Assembly (NCBI GenBank): GCA_021735285.1
Contig: JAIPHI010000143.1
Location: 1 to 6,793, forward strand
DNA length: 6,793 nt
Direction: 5' to 3'
Source of the DNA: Fidelibacterota bacterium
GTDB taxonomy: Bacteria > Fidelibacterota > UBA2242 > JAFGTP01
This document shows, piece by piece, positions 1 through 6,651 of this stretch. Made by a program: the position numbers and the translations under genes. The notes under the pieces were generated by a model, which had not been told where the DNA came from, did not search any database, and was given only the letters and a program-made list of their open reading frames with translations. Each line of letters starts with the position of its first letter. The first letter of the stretch is position 1.

Positions 1-623
1 TTGATAGTTAAAGTAAGATTCTTAATGTCTTCCAGTTCCTTATTACTTAAATGGCAAATCTCTTGAGCTTCCGGCCACGAAATATACCTATCTGTGGTTT
101 CCAATTTTGTTGAAACATCTAAAATTGGCTTATCAAGCTTTTGGCCCGGTTCAGGCATTTTATCGAGTCCAATATCTTCTATTTTTAAACTTCCTGATTT
201 TAAACGTCTAAAAACTGATGAGCCAGCAGGAAGGGAGTTACGGTAAATGATTTCAATTGGAATTAAAAAGTTATATTCTTCTTTTTTAAACGGAGAATAA
301 TCGTATGCTTTCCCTTTGATACCAGGTTTTACTACCCGAACCAGATCAATTTCGAGATTATTGGATGGTTCCTCCATCTCATTTAATTTTTTGGCTTTAC
401 CGTTTTCCACTATACCACGATAATGAGTATTAATGCCGGCTTTTTCCATCTTTTCAAAAAAATAAGCGGTAACTATACAAATAGCAGCACCCTTATCATC
501 AATATGATCAGGCATTTCCCCCCAGTCAAATACAGAATATCGATCTGAAAAAATGAAACGTCCAATCCCTGTCTCATCTACACTAGGTTCCTCGATAACT
601 ATTAGATCCTTGACACTACCCAT
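1..623 (-). CDS. purC: Phosphoribosylaminoimidazole-succinocarboxamide (SAICAR) synthase, 3' end missing
   Basis: This enzyme joins aspartate to CAIR using ATP in the cytoplasm, giving SAICAR in de novo purine synthesis. The visible 207 residues begin MGSVKDLIVIEEPS. They contain FSDRYSVFDWGEMPD (residues 25-39), a DKGA segment (43-46) and HYRGIV (67-72). The family signature around IPIEIIYRNSLPAGSS (121-136) is present, with the Arg-Asn and Gly-Ser elements, followed by STKLETTDRY (171-180), the counterpart of the lysine/glutamate signature of PurC. The FDWGEMPD form resembles the haloarchaeal type of PurC as I remember it, rather than the E. coli or B. subtilis type. The C-terminus lies beyond base 1. 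Two in-frame ATGs exist, at 629 and 623. I chose 623 because the strong AAGGAGGT ribosome site lies 7 bases before it and only 1 base before the other. The gene follows pcrA after a 207-base gap, so it may have its own promoter. Confidence 0.9.
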   Translation of the reverse strand, partial: MGSVKDLIVIEEPSVDETGIGRFIFSDRYSVFDWGEMPDHIDDKGAAICIVTAYFFEKMEKAGINTHYRGIVENGKAKKLNEMEEPSNNLEIDLVRVVKPGIKGKAYDYSPFKKEEYNFLIPIEIIYRNSLPAGSSVFRRLKSGSLKIEDIGLDKMPEPGQKLDKPILDVSTKLETTDRYISWPEAQEICHLSNKELEDIKNLTLTI

Positions 624-630
624 TGACATT

Positions 631-638
631 ACCTCCTT
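631..638 (-). promoter_or_regulatory. Strong ribosome binding site of purC
   Basis: The minus strand reads AAGGAGGT here, an almost full match to the anti-Shine-Dalgarno sequence. Spacing to the ATG at 623 is 7 bases, which decides that start over the ATG at 629. It is the strongest such site in the window and contrasts with the weak sites of the three upstream minus-strand genes. Confidence 0.85.
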
Positions 639-696
639 GATATGATTTACTTAATTGACAGCTTTTTATCGTTACTTAGTTTTGCGAAATTTAAAT

Positions 697-718
697 TCCT
701 TTTCCTGTAGTAAAAGGA
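697..718 (-). repeat. Small stem-loop in the pcrA-purC gap
   Basis: Arms TCCTTTT (697-703) and AAAAGGA (712-718) form a perfect 7-bp stem around an 8-base loop, about 75 to 95 bases before the purC start. On the minus strand it is followed by AT-rich sequence but no clean run of T, so it is at best a weak terminator or leader hairpin. I see no purine riboswitch motifs around it. Confidence 0.35.
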
Positions 719-736
719 TTGGGAAAGATTAAATAC

Positions 737-765
737 ACTATAATTGTAAATTAAAATAGATTAAA
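737..765 (-). promoter_or_regulatory. Possible purC promoter
   Basis: On the minus strand TATAGT (742-737) matches the -10 consensus at 5 of 6 bases. TTTAAT (765-760) sits 17 bases upstream but matches the -35 consensus at only 3 of 6. Transcription would start near 730, giving a leader of about 107 bases that includes the stem-loop at 697-718. The gap is so AT-rich that a chance match is quite possible. Confidence 0.25.
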
Positions 766-830
766 ACCATAATAAAATCAAGCCCCCAGTATTAATTAAA
801 ACTTATATCACAAATACAACAAGCGGCAAA

Positions 831-3041
831 TTATTCTTCTATCTGCACATACCTGGCGATAATTGTTTTGATATTATGTCCCTTGAATTTAATCTTAAGT
901 TTAGAATTTTTGCCATAACCGGCAACATGTAATATTTTTCCCCGACCAAACATTTTATGCCTTACTGTCATTCCGGTTTCCGGCTGTACAAATTCTTTTT
1001 TCCTATTTTTGGTGGTTTTTCTACTGCTTCTATTCGGCTTTCGTTGGGGACTTTTACTTTGGGTTTGGTTTTTGGAATTTGATTGAGCAGCTCTTCCTGC
1101 ATTTGGGGATGGCGAAAAACCAGATATACTACCTTGAGTCTCAATAAGTTTATCCGGTATTTCCTCTAAAAATCGGGAAGGACTCATTGAACGGGTTTCG
1201 CCTCTAATATTACGATTTTGGGCTGTTGTTAAAAAGGCTTTTTCCCGGGCTCTTGTTAAACCTACATAAAATAGTCGGCGTTCTTCCGATAATTGATCGG
1301 CAGACTGGTCCCAGCCCACCGGTAAAAGTGATTCATTAACTCCGGCGATTATGACTACAGGAAATTCAAGTCCTTTTGCACTATGGAGAGTCATCATTGA
1401 AACACAATTTCTGCTATCATCCCAGTTATCAATATCTGCTACCAGTGAAACTTCTTCAAGAAAACCTTCTAAACTGGGTTCTTCGCATTGGCTACAATAG
1501 TCGCTAATAGCATTAATTAATTCATCCAGGTTGGCTATTTTTTGCTGCGCTTTTTCGGATTTATTCTTTTTGAGATGTTCCCGCAATTCAATATCATCAA
1601 TTAGGATTCGAACCCATTCTTCCAGAGGCAGTTTTGCCTTTAATTTTTTATATCTCTTAATCAATTTATGAAACTTTTTTAGAACTTTTTTTCCTCTTGC
1701 TCTCAAATCAATAAAATCTAAATGAGAAAGTGCTTCAAAGATTGGTATATCTTTCTTTTGAGCAAATTGTTCTAAAGGAGCAAGTGTCTTTTTTCCAATT
1801 CCCCGTCGAGGCCTATTAATTATTCTTTTTAAACTTATATCATCCTTGGGATTAGCAAATAACTTAAGATAAGCCAAAATATCTTTGATCTCTGCTCTTT
1901 CATAAAATCGGACTCCCCCCACAATTGTATTTGGGATTTTATGCCGGTTTAAAAGCTGTTCAAGAACACGACTCTGTGCATTTGTACGATATAAAATAGC
2001 AAAATCTTTAAATTTTCTCTTATTTCTATAAATTTCACTCTGTATCTTCTGGGCAATTTGACGGGCTTCATCATATTCGTCTCTAGTATTAATAAGTGTG
2101 ACTTTTTCGCCTTCTTTTTTATCGGACCAGAGTTCTTTATCAGCGCGGTCTTCATTATGCTCTACAACTGATGAAGCAGCCTGCACAATAGTTTTTGTAG
2201 ATCGATAGTTTTGCTCCAGTTTGAAAACTTTAGCGCCGGGAAAGGTGGACTCAAAGGAAAGAATATTGGAAATATCTGCACCGCGCCAGCTATATATGCT
2301 TTGATCATCGTCACCTACTACGCAGACATTTTGATGCTCCTCTCCTAAATTCTTGATCAGTTGAAATTGAATATGATTTGTATCCTGATATTCATCTACA
2401 AGGATGAATTGGAAAAGAGTTTGATATTTATCCAGTACTTTCGGTTTTTTCTTGAAAATTTCAAGTGGTAAAACGAGTAAATCGCCAAAATCTACAGCAT
2501 TTGATTTTTTAAGATTTTTTTGATATAAAGGGTAGATCAGATTTACTACCTTGTCATAATTACTGAACTCCTCCGGTTCAAATTCTTCAGGTTTTGTGCC
2601 TTCATTTTTAAGTGTCGCAATTTTGTTTACAATTCCTTTGTTAGTAATGCCTTCAGTATCAAAATTATTTCGGTTAACAATATCTTTGACCAGGTTTTTT
2701 TGATCGGTTGTGTCATAGATAGTAAAGTTTCTTGTATATCCTAAATGATGGATCTCCTTACGCAGAATGCGGGAACAAATGGAATGAAATGTTCCGATAT
2801 TGATCCGACTGCCAACCGGGCCCACAAGTGCTTTAACCCGTTCTTTCATTTCATCAGCAGCTTTATTGGTAAAAGTGAGAGCCAGGATATTTTCCGGACG
2901 TACAATATTCTTGTCAATTAAATAGGCTATTTTATGAGTTAATACCCGGGTTTTGCCACTCCCCGCTCCAGCGAAAATTAAAGAGGGGCCCTGGTTATAT
3001 ACTACTGCATCTTTCTGAACTTTACTCAGATTTCCTAACAT
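831..3041 (-). CDS. pcrA: ATP-dependent DNA helicase PcrA (UvrD/Rep family, superfamily 1A)
   Basis: PcrA is a 3'-5' DNA helicase that acts in repair, restart of stalled replication and removal of proteins from DNA, in the cytoplasm. The 736 residues carry every SF1A motif: Q motif LSKVQKDAV (5-13), Walker A GAGSGKT (25-31), motif Ia LALTFTNKAADEM (53-65), TFHS (84-87), motif II VDEYQDT (215-221), motif III VVGDDDQSIYSWRGAD (241-256), motif IV LEQNYRST (275-282), motif V MTLHSAKGLEF (550-560) and motif VI ERRLFYVGLTRARE (587-600). A basic Ser/Asn/Lys/Arg-rich linker (about 640-684) leads to the small C-terminal domain (688-735, GMTVRHKMFGRGKI...), which in PcrA contacts RNA polymerase. Length is normal. 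The ATG at 3041 follows the mltG stop by 17 bases; GGTG 8 bases before it is the only Shine-Dalgarno-like match. The usual Firmicute neighbours pcrB and ligA are absent. rep or uvrD naming is possible, but the C-terminal domain favours pcrA. Confidence 0.95.
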   Translation of the reverse strand: MLGNLSKVQKDAVVYNQGPSLIFAGAGSGKTRVLTHKIAYLIDKNIVRPENILALTFTNKAADEMKERVKALVGPVGSRINIGTFHSICSRILRKEIHHLGYTRNFTIYDTTDQKNLVKDIVNRNNFDTEGITNKGIVNKIATLKNEGTKPEEFEPEEFSNYDKVVNLIYPLYQKNLKKSNAVDFGDLLVLPLEIFKKKPKVLDKYQTLFQFILVDEYQDTNHIQFQLIKNLGEEHQNVCVVGDDDQSIYSWRGADISNILSFESTFPGAKVFKLEQNYRSTKTIVQAASSVVEHNEDRADKELWSDKKEGEKVTLINTRDEYDEARQIAQKIQSEIYRNKRKFKDFAILYRTNAQSRVLEQLLNRHKIPNTIVGGVRFYERAEIKDILAYLKLFANPKDDISLKRIINRPRRGIGKKTLAPLEQFAQKKDIPIFEALSHLDFIDLRARGKKVLKKFHKLIKRYKKLKAKLPLEEWVRILIDDIELREHLKKNKSEKAQQKIANLDELINAISDYCSQCEEPSLEGFLEEVSLVADIDNWDDSRNCVSMMTLHSAKGLEFPVVIIAGVNESLLPVGWDQSADQLSEERRLFYVGLTRAREKAFLTTAQNRNIRGETRSMSPSRFLEEIPDKLIETQGSISGFSPSPNAGRAAQSNSKNQTQSKSPQRKPNRSSRKTTKNRKKEFVQPETGMTVRHKMFGRGKILHVAGYGKNSKLKIKFKGHNIKTIIARYVQIEE

Positions 3042-3058
3042 AAATTTTACACCAAAAC

Positions 3059-4105
3059 TTATTTTTGATTGTTAACTTTTTGTCTATATTGTTGAAAATC
3101 TTGCTTATATTTTAAAAATTGATTGTAATTCCTCGTAAAAACGTGTTCACCATTACCTTTAGCAACCATATATAGATAATCAGTATCAGCCGGATTTACT
3201 GCCGCTTGTATTGATTTTAGACCTGGATTATTGACCGGTCCAGGGGGAAGACCATAATTTATATAAGTGTTATAGGGCGAGCTGATTTCCAGATCACCAT
3301 TAAAGATCCGGCGAGGGCCATCAGGGATAATATATTGGATTGTGGGATCTGCATTCAGATGCATTCTTTTTCGTAAACGATTATAATATAAAGACGCCAC
3401 AATAGGTCTCTCTTTGTCTAAAATACATTCACCTTCCACAATTGAAGCCAGGGTTAGTATTTCATGTAAAGTATAACTGGAAGATTCAATTTGGGGCTGT
3501 AGATTTTTAATTCTGGAAAATAATGTCTTTACCATTTTTCGAATAATTTTCTCAGGGGTGGCCTCCGGTACAAAGTAATAGGTATCAGGGAATAAATAAC
3601 CTTCAAGAGTATTGACATCTAAATTGTAACTATTTATTAATTCATCCTTTTTTGTCGTAGCAAGAAAATTACTGTCAGAAAAACTATAATAGGGACTAAC
3701 TATTTGTGCAATTTCCTGATTTGTAGAACCTTCGGGTATGGTAATTTTAACAGCATACTGATGATTGGCCACAAGCATATTTATTAATTGAGAATAATTG
3801 TCAACATTTTTAACTCTGTAAAATCCGGCTTTTAGTTGTTTGGATTTGCCTTTAATCTTAACGGCCATGATAAATTTATCCAGATCATTGATAATATCTT
3901 TATGCTCAAGTTTTTCGGCGATTTTTTTGACAGTTAATCCCTCGTTAATTCTAAATTCCTGCTTTGATTGTGACACAGGAGTATTTAGAATATTCACTCC
4001 ATAAGCCAGTAAGATCAATAAACCAGTCGCTAAAACTAAACCAGTGAATTGAAAGGCTTCCGGTAATTCATCATATAGACGTTTAATCTCTTTTATAAAT
4101 TTCAT
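3059..4105 (-). CDS. mltG: Endolytic murein transglycosylase MltG (YceG family)
   Basis: MltG is a membrane-anchored lytic transglycosylase that cuts nascent glycan strands outside the membrane and is thought to set where peptidoglycan elongation ends. With the ATG at 4105 the protein has 348 residues. It has a short cytoplasmic N-terminus, one membrane segment (about 18-40), a LysM-like region (about 48-125, with FRINEGLTVKKIAEKL and ITIPEG) and the YceG catalytic domain. The active-site region is LASIVEGEC, where Glu224 corresponds to the E. coli catalytic glutamate. It continues with ERPIVASLYYNRLRKRMHLNADPTIQY (232-258), YGLPPGPVNNPG (284-295) and VAKGNGEHVF (314-323). The frame stays open upstream to a TTG at 4135, but that start would overlap the protease gene by 26 bases and has no ribosome site. 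The ATG lies 4 bases after the protease stop, which suggests translational coupling. In the LASIVE-x-E-x stretch the usual Thr (KET) is replaced by Cys, probably harmless. Confidence 0.93.
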   Translation of the reverse strand: MKFIKEIKRLYDELPEAFQFTGLVLATGLLILLAYGVNILNTPVSQSKQEFRINEGLTVKKIAEKLEHKDIINDLDKFIMAVKIKGKSKQLKAGFYRVKNVDNYSQLINMLVANHQYAVKITIPEGSTNQEIAQIVSPYYSFSDSNFLATTKKDELINSYNLDVNTLEGYLFPDTYYFVPEATPEKIIRKMVKTLFSRIKNLQPQIESSSYTLHEILTLASIVEGECILDKERPIVASLYYNRLRKRMHLNADPTIQYIIPDGPRRIFNGDLEISSPYNTYINYGLPPGPVNNPGLKSIQAAVNPADTDYLYMVAKGNGEHVFTRNYNQFLKYKQDFQQYRQKVNNQK

Positions 4106-4109
4106 ATTT

Positions 4110-5186
4110 TTAGGCCGATATTGGTACCGGAACAAAAGTTAGAATAAATATTGTGAGGGCTATAATGCCAATAGTCTTTTCTCTGGTTGTTAGCTCCTTG
4201 CCAGGATTTAAAACTGGTGGATGTTTTAATTTTATCACAAAAAAAACGAGAGCCGCCCAAATAAGCCAATTCAATGTGTTGACATCAAATAAAAAATAAG
4301 GAATTGTACCCAAAAGTACTAAGCCAATAAATATCACCCAACCAACTTTTTTAAATTTGTCACCTAGCAGAGCATAGGCAATATGACCGCCATCCAATTG
4401 CCCCAGAGGGATCAGATTCAACATTGTTACTAATAATCCTATCCAGGCAGCAAACCCCACCGAACTGATCATAATTTCCTGATTTGCTGCTAGATGGGGA
4501 TACATGATTTTGGCCGCTGCCCAGGTGAGAAGAGAATCACCGAGCTGCAATCCACCCGCCACTCCATTCACTGTTTGAATCTCAGAGATACTCAAGCCAA
4601 TAAATAGAGCCGGTACTGCAATTATAAATCCGGCAATAGGTCCGGCGGCACCAATTTCTATTAATGCCTTTTTACTATGGATAGGAGATTTCATCTTAAT
4701 AAAGGCTCCAAAAGTTCCTATGAAAGTTGGAGCCGGAATAAAATAGGGGAGAGTGGCATCAACATTGTGCTTTTTTGCAAAAGTATAATGACCCAGCTCA
4801 TGTACACCAAGAATTAACATCAGAGTCAATGAAAAAGGTATTCCCTTATATATTAGTAAAGGATTTTTAAATATATTGGCCCCTTCCATAAGGGCGCCAG
4901 CAGCCAGAGTAGTAATAATAGTAATGAAAAATAAGATGAGATTCATGCGATTTGATTTTTTCTTTTTCTGTTGGGGCTTGATTCTAAAATATGTATGACC
5001 ATTTGTAGAATGTTGAGTTATTTCACCAATTAATTTACCAGCATCTTTTTTAATACTATTCAGATCGGTATCCGGATTTCTCAAGGAGCCTTCAATAATA
5101 AGATTTTCCTTAGATGTACCTACTTTGTGGATTAAAATCCACTGAGAAAGGTATTGTATAATTTGTTGCTTTTTGTAATTATCCAT
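4110..5186 (-). CDS. Site-2 protease family (M50) zinc metalloprotease, EGY-like
   Basis: This is an intramembrane zinc protease, predicted to cut membrane-spanning substrates; the substrate is unknown. The 358 residues start with a soluble region (1-80) ending in a Lys-rich stretch, followed by about seven hydrophobic segments (roughly 82-99, 115-136, 175-198, 238-262, 279-298, 303-319, 336-353). The zinc site is HELGH (129-133), with the third ligand expected at Asp265 in NLIPLGQLDGGH (257-268). GTFGAFIKMKSPI (157-169) and IEIGAAGPIAG (176-186) match the plant/cyanobacterial EGY group from memory. The N-terminal part has EGSLR (32-36) where EGY proteins have GNLR. All catalytic residues are present, so it should be active. 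It is the first gene of the minus-strand cluster and its TAA is 4 bases before mltG. The ATG at 5186 has no well-spaced ribosome site (AAGGA is 14 bases away), but no other ATG, GTG or TTG fits upstream in frame. Confidence 0.88.
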   Translation of the reverse strand: MDNYKKQQIIQYLSQWILIHKVGTSKENLIIEGSLRNPDTDLNSIKKDAGKLIGEITQHSTNGHTYFRIKPQQKKKKSNRMNLILFFITIITTLAAGALMEGANIFKNPLLIYKGIPFSLTLMLILGVHELGHYTFAKKHNVDATLPYFIPAPTFIGTFGAFIKMKSPIHSKKALIEIGAAGPIAGFIIAVPALFIGLSISEIQTVNGVAGGLQLGDSLLTWAAAKIMYPHLAANQEIMISSVGFAAWIGLLVTMLNLIPLGQLDGGHIAYALLGDKFKKVGWVIFIGLVLLGTIPYFLFDVNTLNWLIWAALVFFVIKLKHPPVLNPGKELTTREKTIGIIALTIFILTFVPVPISA

Positions 5187-5244
5187 CGCTTTAAATTGTA
5201 TCCTTAACTATTCTTAAAGCAGGCCAAAATTAACAGGATTTAAC

Positions 5245-5273
5245 TTTATAATCAATTCTAAATTTCATAACTC
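5245..5273 (-). promoter_or_regulatory. Possible promoter of the protease-mltG-pcrA cluster
   Basis: On the minus strand TATAAA (5250-5245) is a 5-of-6 -10 match with GAGTTA (5273-5268) 17 bases upstream, a poor -35. A TG lies close before the -10 (TGATTATAAA), near but not at the extended -10 position. Transcription would begin near 5238, about 50 bases before the protease start. Better candidates were not found in the gap. Confidence 0.3.
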
Positions 5274-5278
5274 TTAAG

Positions 5279-5290
5279 TAGATTAATCTA
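5279..5290. repeat. Perfect 12-base palindrome in the divergent intergenic region
   Basis: TAGATTAATCTA reads the same on both strands. It lies between the protease cluster and corA, upstream of the possible minus-strand promoter. TAGATT occurs twice more on the plus strand at 5311 and 5339. It may be an operator, but no known regulator site is recognised. Confidence 0.4.
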
Positions 5291-5337
5291 TTCTGCGACC
5301 ATTGATAAATTAGATTTGCTTTAAAATAATAAGGGCT

Positions 5338-5358
5338 TTAGATTGTAATACAATATAA
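5338..5358. promoter_or_regulatory. Dyad (possible operator) overlapping the corA -10 box
   Basis: Left arm TTAGATTGTA (5338-5347) and right arm TACAATATAA (5349-5358) are inverted copies around the single base 5348, with 9 of 10 pairs matching and the inner 6 perfect. The right arm covers most of the corA -10 hexamer, so a protein bound here would block RNA polymerase. The regulator is unknown, and part of the symmetry may come from the AT-rich context. Confidence 0.4.
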
Positions 5359-5359
5359 T
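5354..5359 (+). promoter_or_regulatory. -10 box of the corA promoter
   Basis: TATAAT is a perfect -10 hexamer. No good -35 is found at 16 to 18 bases upstream (AAGGGC at the 17-base position). Transcription would start near 5366, leaving a leader of only about 21 bases before the ATG at 5387. That leaves no room for an Mg2+-sensing M-box riboswitch. Confidence 0.5.
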
Positions 5360-5376
5360 CTATGACAAGCAAGAAT

Positions 5377-5381
5377 GAGGT
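5377..5381 (+). promoter_or_regulatory. Ribosome binding site that sets the corA start
   Basis: GAGGT lies 5 bases before the ATG at 5387. The other in-frame ATG at 5375 overlaps this site and has no purine-rich match before it, so 5387 is preferred. Confidence 0.65.
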
Positions 5382-5386
5382 TTCCT

Positions 5387-6454
5387 ATGTTTAAAAAATT
5401 AAGAAAGAGAAGGTCTAAAAAAGCCGGGCTATCACCTGGCACATTAATTCATATAGGGGAACAGAAAACAGAATATGTTGAATTATCAGTTATTGATTAC
5501 AATTCAGATGAAGCTGAATTTTCTAAAATAGATACTCCGGATAAAATATTGAAATACATTAAAAATGATAATGTTAGCTGGTTGAATGTTTGTGGTTTAC
5601 ATCAGCCGGAAATTATTGATCAAATAGGACATGAGTTCGGAATCCACTCGCTGGTATTAGAAGATATCTTAAACACCGAACAAAGACCAAAGGTTGAGAT
5701 TTATGATGATTATATTTTTATAGTTGTTAAAATGTTACAATATGATGAAAAAAAGGAAGGCCTGGATGTAGAACAGTTGAGTCTGATTTTAGGGAAAAAT
5801 TTTGTCATTACCTTTCAGGAAAAGGAAGGGGATGTATTTGACAGACTACGAGAATGGATAAAAAAAGGAAAAGGCCGCCTTCGAAAAAAAGGTGCTGACT
5901 ATCTCGCCTATGCTCTGGTTGATGCTGTAGTTGATCACTATTTCCTTGTGCTTGAAAAATTTGGAGACGAAATTGAAAAAATAGAAGACAATGTATATCT
6001 TGAACCCGATTCCGATATGGTAAGTGAGATCCAAAGGATCAAAAGTGATATGATTTTTATTCGAAAATCCGTTTGGCCATTACGAGAAAGTATTAATCTC
6101 CTGATGCGGGATGAAACACCTTTTATTAAAGAAGAAAATATTATTTTTTTACGAGACCTTTATGATCATACTATCCAGGTCATTGATACTATTGAAATCT
6201 TTCGGGAAATGGTATCAAGTCTCTTAGATGTTTATCTCTCCAGTATTTCTAATCGCATGAATGAAGTCATGAAAGTCCTGACAATTATTGCTACAATTTT
6301 TATTCCTTTGACATTCATAGCCGGTATATATGGTATGAATTTCGAATACATGCCTGAACTAAAAATTCCCTGGGCCTATCCTGCTGTCTTAATTGTTTGT
6401 ATATTAATTGCTATTATTATGCTTATTTTCTTTCGAAGAAAAAAATGGTTGTAA
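5387..6454 (+). CDS. corA: Magnesium/cobalt transport protein CorA
   Basis: CorA is a homopentameric channel in the cytoplasmic membrane that takes up Mg2+ and can also carry Co2+ or Ni2+. The 355 residues fit the family length (T. maritima CorA has 351). An N-terminal cytoplasmic domain (1-about 250) is followed by a long stalk helix and two C-terminal membrane segments (about 296-315 and 331-349). The YGMN signature is at 315-318, followed by FEYMPEL in the periplasmic loop. Asp93 in LVLEDILN and Asp281 in SLLDVYLSS correspond to Asp89 and Asp277, the intracellular Mg2+ gating sites of T. maritima CorA; the +4 offset also holds for Asn318 of GMN. The basic KKWL tail is kept. The ATG at 5387 has a GAGGT site; a start at 5375 would add four residues. 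It is divergent from the protease cluster and looks monocistronic, with no clear terminator after it. Confidence 0.96.
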   Translation: MFKKLRKRRSKKAGLSPGTLIHIGEQKTEYVELSVIDYNSDEAEFSKIDTPDKILKYIKNDNVSWLNVCGLHQPEIIDQIGHEFGIHSLVLEDILNTEQRPKVEIYDDYIFIVVKMLQYDEKKEGLDVEQLSLILGKNFVITFQEKEGDVFDRLREWIKKGKGRLRKKGADYLAYALVDAVVDHYFLVLEKFGDEIEKIEDNVYLEPDSDMVSEIQRIKSDMIFIRKSVWPLRESINLLMRDETPFIKEENIIFLRDLYDHTIQVIDTIEIFREMVSSLLDVYLSSISNRMNEVMKVLTIIATIFIPLTFIAGIYGMNFEYMPELKIPWAYPAVLIVCILIAIIMLIFFRRKKWL

Positions 6455-6485
6455 ATATTTTTATATACAATAAAAAATGGGGCTT

Positions 6486-6561
6486 ATAGTATTTTGATAG
6501 TTGTGTAGGAAGATAATGGATAAAAGGTAAAAATTATTTCAACTATTTAATGAAATACTAT
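6486..6561. repeat. Long imperfect inverted repeat
   Basis: ATAGTATTT plus ATAGTT (6486-6494 and 6497-6502) pair with AACTAT plus AAATACTAT (6541-6546 and 6553-6561) around a 38-base centre, with an unequal internal bulge. In RNA it would give a long AT-rich stem starting about 30 bases after corA. The function is unknown. Confidence 0.4.
6535..6557. repeat. Inverted repeat TATTTCA / TGAAATA, copy 1
   Basis: TATTTCA (6535-6541) and TGAAATA (6551-6557) form a perfect 7-bp dyad with a 9-base centre. The same arms occur in the larger hairpin at 6647-6678. It overlaps the right arm of the repeat at 6486-6561, so the two structures would compete. Confidence 0.4.
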
Positions 6562-6603
6562 GAGGTTGGTTTCAGGGGAATTCATTTCAAAATAAGTGGA
6601 ATT

Positions 6604-6651
6604 TTATCAAAATTGTAGATCGCAATTACTTTCAGAGAGATAATTTGATAA
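6604..6651. repeat. Inverted repeat TTATCAAA / TTTGATAA
   Basis: Arms 6604-6611 and 6644-6651 are perfect 8-bp complements. Within the centre, AATTG (6611-6615) and CAATT (6623-6627) can form a small inner stem. The right arm overlaps the left arm of the hairpin at 6647-6678, so the two folds exclude each other. Confidence 0.4.

Noticed and set aside
739..744. TATAAT on the plus strand between pcrA and purC
   Set aside because: No -35 at a suitable distance, and no plus-strand gene follows; likely chance in AT-rich DNA.
641..830. Purine riboswitch before purC
   Set aside because: The conserved purine-riboswitch core segments are not present; only a small 7-bp stem is seen.
1949..2155. Minus-strand open frame of 68 codons inside pcrA
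   Set aside because: It lies wholly within the strongly supported helicase gene in another frame and resembles no family; a shadow frame.
5360..5386. Mg2+-sensing riboswitch in the corA leader
   Set aside because: The leader from the predicted start is only about 21 bases, far too short for an M-box.
5846..6034. Minus-strand open frame of 62 codons opposite corA
   Set aside because: It is antisense to a well conserved part of corA and its Phe/Tyr/Ile-rich content is what the reverse of that coding sequence would give.
6425..6442. TTTTCTT / AAGAAAA stem at the end of corA as a terminator
   Set aside because: It lies within the codons for the conserved FFRRKKWL tail, is almost all A/T, and is followed by A's rather than T's on the plus strand.
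6550..6618. Plus-strand 22-codon ORF starting MKYYEVGF
   Set aside because: Too short, with no Shine-Dalgarno site and no recognisable similarity.
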